This document shows positions 6,836 to 8,652 of a DNA stretch of 8,652 nt, one piece after another. The DNA comes from Legionellales bacterium (GTDB lineage Bacteria > Pseudomonadota > Gammaproteobacteria > WLWR01): the NCBI GenBank assembly GCA_012103495.1, contig WLWR01000060.1, positions 1 to 8,652 on the forward strand, in the 5' to 3' direction. A program made the translations under genes and the position numbers. The notes under the pieces were generated by a model. That model was not told the origin of the DNA. It made no database searches and saw only the letters and a list, made by a program, of their open reading frames with translations. How positions within the stretch are numbered: the first letter of the stretch is position 1; each line of letters starts with the position of its first letter.

Positions 6836-7333
6836 ATGAAGCAAAGTAGGCGCTGGGCGCCACTTTTGATGGGCTTGGGATTGGGTGGATTAAGCTTGAT
6901 GAAAGCGTATGCGAATGTCTTCCCACCCAACTGTGAACCCGTCAATTTTGCATTTACCCAGCAACAATTATTATTAAATACTCAAAATCCAGACCATCAG
7001 CACTTGTTTTTAATTTTCAACTCAGGCAAAGAACCCATCGATTTATCTCATCAAAACGCCAATTCATTTGTGGACATCGGTTGGCAAACCATTTTAGAGC
7101 CTAACCGTTGGTCAGCATTTGCCGTGAATGAATCCAATTATCCCATGACTTGCTCGATGGATGATTCCGATCCCAATAATGCTTGCCAAAATTTACAAGT
7201 GTGTCAATTGCTCAAAGCCGAATTTGCCTTAAGCAATCAAGGAAGCTACTGGGTCTCCGAAAATCGCACGTTGCGTCAAGTACTTAACGATACACGTAAA
7301 AAAGGCATTGTCGCAAACTCTTCGTGGCGATGA
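6836..7333 (+). CDS. Small exported protein of unknown function
   Basis: A 165-residue protein I do not recognise. A clear Sec-type signal peptide is present: basic MKQSRRW, hydrophobic core from about residue 8 to 22, and AYA at 24-26 with predicted cleavage before N27. The mature part is about 139 residues with four cysteines (C33, C106, C117, C123), an even number that would allow two disulfides in the periplasm or outside. It has no other hydrophobic stretch and no lipobox Cys at the cleavage site, so it should be soluble. The middle, with alternating short hydrophobic runs (HLFLIFNSG, FVDIGW, RWSAFAV), suggests beta structure. The segment 107-119 is acidic and Asn-rich. The ATG has an excellent GAGGTGAT ribosome site. 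The gene stands alone between a divergent operon and a convergent recombinase, so context gives no function. The coding call is firm; no role is assigned. Confidence 0.85.
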   Translation: MKQSRRWAPLLMGLGLGGLSLMKAYANVFPPNCEPVNFAFTQQQLLLNTQNPDHQHLFLIFNSGKEPIDLSHQNANSFVDIGWQTILEPNRWSAFAVNESNYPMTCSMDDSDPNNACQNLQVCQLLKAEFALSNQGSYWVSENRTLRQVLNDTRKKGIVANSSWR

Positions 7334-7358
7334 TTTTTAGGATAACTAATGTCTTTCA

Positions 7359-7378
7359 TCACTATAAAAAAATAGTGA
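7359..7378. other. Hairpin in the spacer between the exported protein gene and the recombinase gene
   Basis: TCACTAT (7359-7365) and ATAGTGA (7372-7378) are perfect seven-base arms around a six-A loop. The next bases can form an alternative stem, GTGAG (7375-7379) with CTCAC (7388-7392). It follows the exported-protein stop by 26 bases and could act on transcripts from either side. It lacks the GC-rich stem and trailing T run of an intrinsic terminator, so the function is unproven. Confidence 0.35.
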
Positions 7379-7420
7379 GCGACGCGACTCACCAAACAAG
7401 GTTGATGTTTAAGACACCTC

Positions 7421-7439
7421 TTGATCTCCAATTGATCAA
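7421..7439. other. Inverted repeat overlapping the recombinase stop codon
   Basis: TTGATC (7421-7426) and GATCAA (7434-7439) are perfect six-base arms around a seven-base loop. The right arm includes the recombinase stop codon (7438-7436). There is no T run, so it is a poor terminator. TTGATC-type words are common in this window, so chance is a fair explanation. Confidence 0.2.
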
Positions 7440-8652
7440 TCAACAAGTTTATCCTTCGCACTGGCGTGACGTTCGCGCAATTCCACATCAATGTATCGAT
7501 CGGTGATTGCGCTTGAACTATGTCCGGCGTCATCGCGTACGTGTTCGCGTGGGCGTGTTTTGACATCGTCGGAAATGCCTGTGTGGCGCAGCCAATGAAC
7601 GGTGGCTTCCAATAAGCGATCCGCTTCTTGGCTGTGGCCAGTTTCGGTCAAACGATGGATAGCATGATCGAAACATTGTTGCACAATTTGACGAATGGCA
7701 CGAGTACTGGTGATACCACCTTTACCCCGTGTTTTACCCATTAACGGTGTGGTTTCACCTATCGCGGGTAGGGGGGGTAAACCCAAGTATTGACGATATC
7801 GTTTGAGCGCTCGTAGCATTTGATCGCTGACAGCAATTTGGCGTTCTTTGTTGCCTTTGCCCACCGTGAAAAACCACCAACAACCTTCGTGATCTTGGCG
7901 AAAATGCCCCATTTGTGGTTCCCAGCGCGCAGTGGCCGCCAATTCAGAAATTCGTAGATACATGGCATAAAAAGCAGTCATCATAAACAGTGAACGTTCA
8001 TGTTGTTCAGGATGTTGTTCGGCCAATTGCTGGGTTGCTGCCAACACCGTTTGCCATTGTAATTCAGACAAACGACGGATCACCCGTTGCGTGGTAGGTT
8101 GTTTACGTAAAAACTTACTTTTCTGCCGCAACTGTAAAATGGGATTGGTATCCATGGCATCTTCTTGAATCAAATAATTAAAAAAACTACTTAGCACAGC
8201 GAAAATAGCGCGCAAGGCACTTTGCGACAGTTGGAAATCTTCTGCGGCAATGCTCAACCCTTGGCGTAAAGCTTTCTTGCTGGCGCGTACTACGAAAGGG
8301 CGCCAAGCGGGATTGGGTTGGCGTAAACCTTCGTACTCAATGAAACGTGCCACATGCTTGCGACCTAACCATGCCGCAGGTGGATTTTGACAAAACTCAA
8401 TAAACTGTTCAATTTGTTGACGTTTTAACTGACGTACCGATGTTTGCGCCACCAACCATGACCACTGCATCAACCGTTCAATTTCTCGGCGATACGATTT
8501 GAAGGTTTCTTCACTGCCTCGATAACTATATAAAAAATCAATGGCTAATTGATAATCACATTGATATTGATCGCCAACAACAGTCGTCCATTGTGGTTGA
8601 TACGCTTGTAAATAGTGTCCACGTAGCTGAGGATCGGTTTGTTGCTGCTTGA
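7436..8652 (-). CDS. Tyrosine site-specific recombinase/integrase (N terminus beyond the right edge)
   Basis: At least 404 codons are open, from the right edge to the TGA at 7438-7436. The TTG/ATG pair at 8473-8468 is not the likely start, because upstream codons continue as good protein (FLYSYRGSEETFKSYRREIERL), an N-terminal SAM-like DNA-binding segment. The catalytic set is complete: Arg in MYLRISEL (7954-7952), Lys in VGKGNKER (7858-7856), His and Arg in HWLRHTGISD (7597-7595 and 7588-7586), His in AGHSSS (7522-7520) and nucleophile Tyr in TDRYID (7495-7493). The C terminus, with VRDDAGHSSSAITDRYID, belongs to a chromosomal integrase group I recall from Pseudomonas and other gammaproteobacteria; it is not a XerC/XerD core, being longer than their ~300 residues. 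Such enzymes cut and rejoin DNA at specific sites through a 3'-phosphotyrosine. No partner excisionase or att site is visible. Sampled stretches are slightly richer in GC than prkA. Confidence 0.92.
   Translation of the reverse strand, partial: KQQQTDPQLRGHYLQAYQPQWTTVVGDQYQCDYQLAIDFLYSYRGSEETFKSYRREIERLMQWSWLVAQTSVRQLKRQQIEQFIEFCQNPPAAWLGRKHVARFIEYEGLRQPNPAWRPFVVRASKKALRQGLSIAAEDFQLSQSALRAIFAVLSSFFNYLIQEDAMDTNPILQLRQKSKFLRKQPTTQRVIRRLSELQWQTVLAATQQLAEQHPEQHERSLFMMTAFYAMYLRISELAATARWEPQMGHFRQDHEGCWWFFTVGKGNKERQIAVSDQMLRALKRYRQYLGLPPLPAIGETTPLMGKTRGKGGITSTRAIRQIVQQCFDHAIHRLTETGHSQEADRLLEATVHWLRHTGISDDVKTRPREHVRDDAGHSSSAITDRYIDVELRERHASAKDKLVD

Noticed and set aside
6836..6870. Twin-arginine (Tat) signal in the exported protein (SRRWAP)
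   Set aside because: The residues after RR (W-A-P) do not match the Tat consensus xFLK, and the cysteine-rich mature part suits Sec export.
7359..7392. Intrinsic terminator for either flanking gene
   Set aside because: The stem is AT-rich and no T run follows on either strand, so it is listed only as a hairpin.
7276..7566. 96-codon minus-strand reading frame across the recombinase 3' end
   Set aside because: It overlaps both the recombinase and the exported protein gene in other frames and has no family resemblance.
8468..8473. TTG/ATG as the start of the recombinase
   Set aside because: The frame stays open through another 59 codons to the edge and encodes residues typical of an N-terminal core-binding domain, so the start lies outside the window.
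1..8652. CRISPR array, tRNA/rRNA genes, insertion sequence ends, integrase att repeats
   Set aside because: No regularly spaced repeats, cloverleaf or rRNA-like sequence, transposase gene or matched terminal repeats were seen by reading; TTGATC/GATCAA words recur but look like dispersed chance matches.

Overview
The window looks like a chromosomal segment of a Gram-negative, ubiquinone-using gammaproteobacterium of moderate to low GC. The evidence is an E. coli-type aminopeptidase N, a UbiG methyltransferase, a KdsB-like enzyme for activating the LPS sugar Kdo, and a divergent PrkA/YeaG kinase gene. Compact operons, 4-base start/stop overlaps and strong AGGGG-type ribosome sites are typical of such genomes. 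An environmental or intracellular lineage such as Legionellales is possible, but the sequence alone does not settle the genus.

Layout. At 1-1071 (minus) is the 5' part of prkA, running off the left edge. A 131-bp divergent region follows, with a sigma-S-like -10 element for prkA and an extended -10 element for the rightward genes. Positions 1203-5299 (plus) hold a tight three-gene operon: pepN, a kdsB-like gene 9 bp later, and a histidine-phosphatase-family gene whose GTG start overlaps the kdsB stop. That operon meets a leftward two-gene operon (6756-5288) tail to tail with a 12-bp coding overlap. The leftward operon is a family-1 uracil-DNA-glycosylase-like gene followed by ubiG with a 4-bp ATGA overlap. 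A 79-bp divergent spacer leads to a small exported protein of unknown function (6836-7333, plus). A 102-bp spacer holding two hairpins separates it from a tyrosine recombinase (8652-7436, minus) that runs off the right edge.

Function. The core is housekeeping: peptide degradation (PepN), Kdo/LPS sugar activation (KdsB-like) and ubiquinone biosynthesis (UbiG), with a stress-linked kinase on the left. The two most unusual proteins look like members of well-known enzyme superfamilies that lack a canonical catalytic residue. The UDG-like protein has Ser where family-1 enzymes have the catalytic Asp, although the rest of the motif aligns without gaps. The phosphatase-like protein has Ser at the place of the second catalytic His. 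Each is the translationally coupled partner of a conserved biosynthetic gene. The right end, with an orphan secreted protein and a full set of recombinase catalytic residues, may mark the edge of an accessory segment, but no att site or target duplication is visible.

No tRNA, rRNA, CRISPR array, insertion sequence or canonical intrinsic terminator was found. No gene-free stretch exceeds 131 bp.
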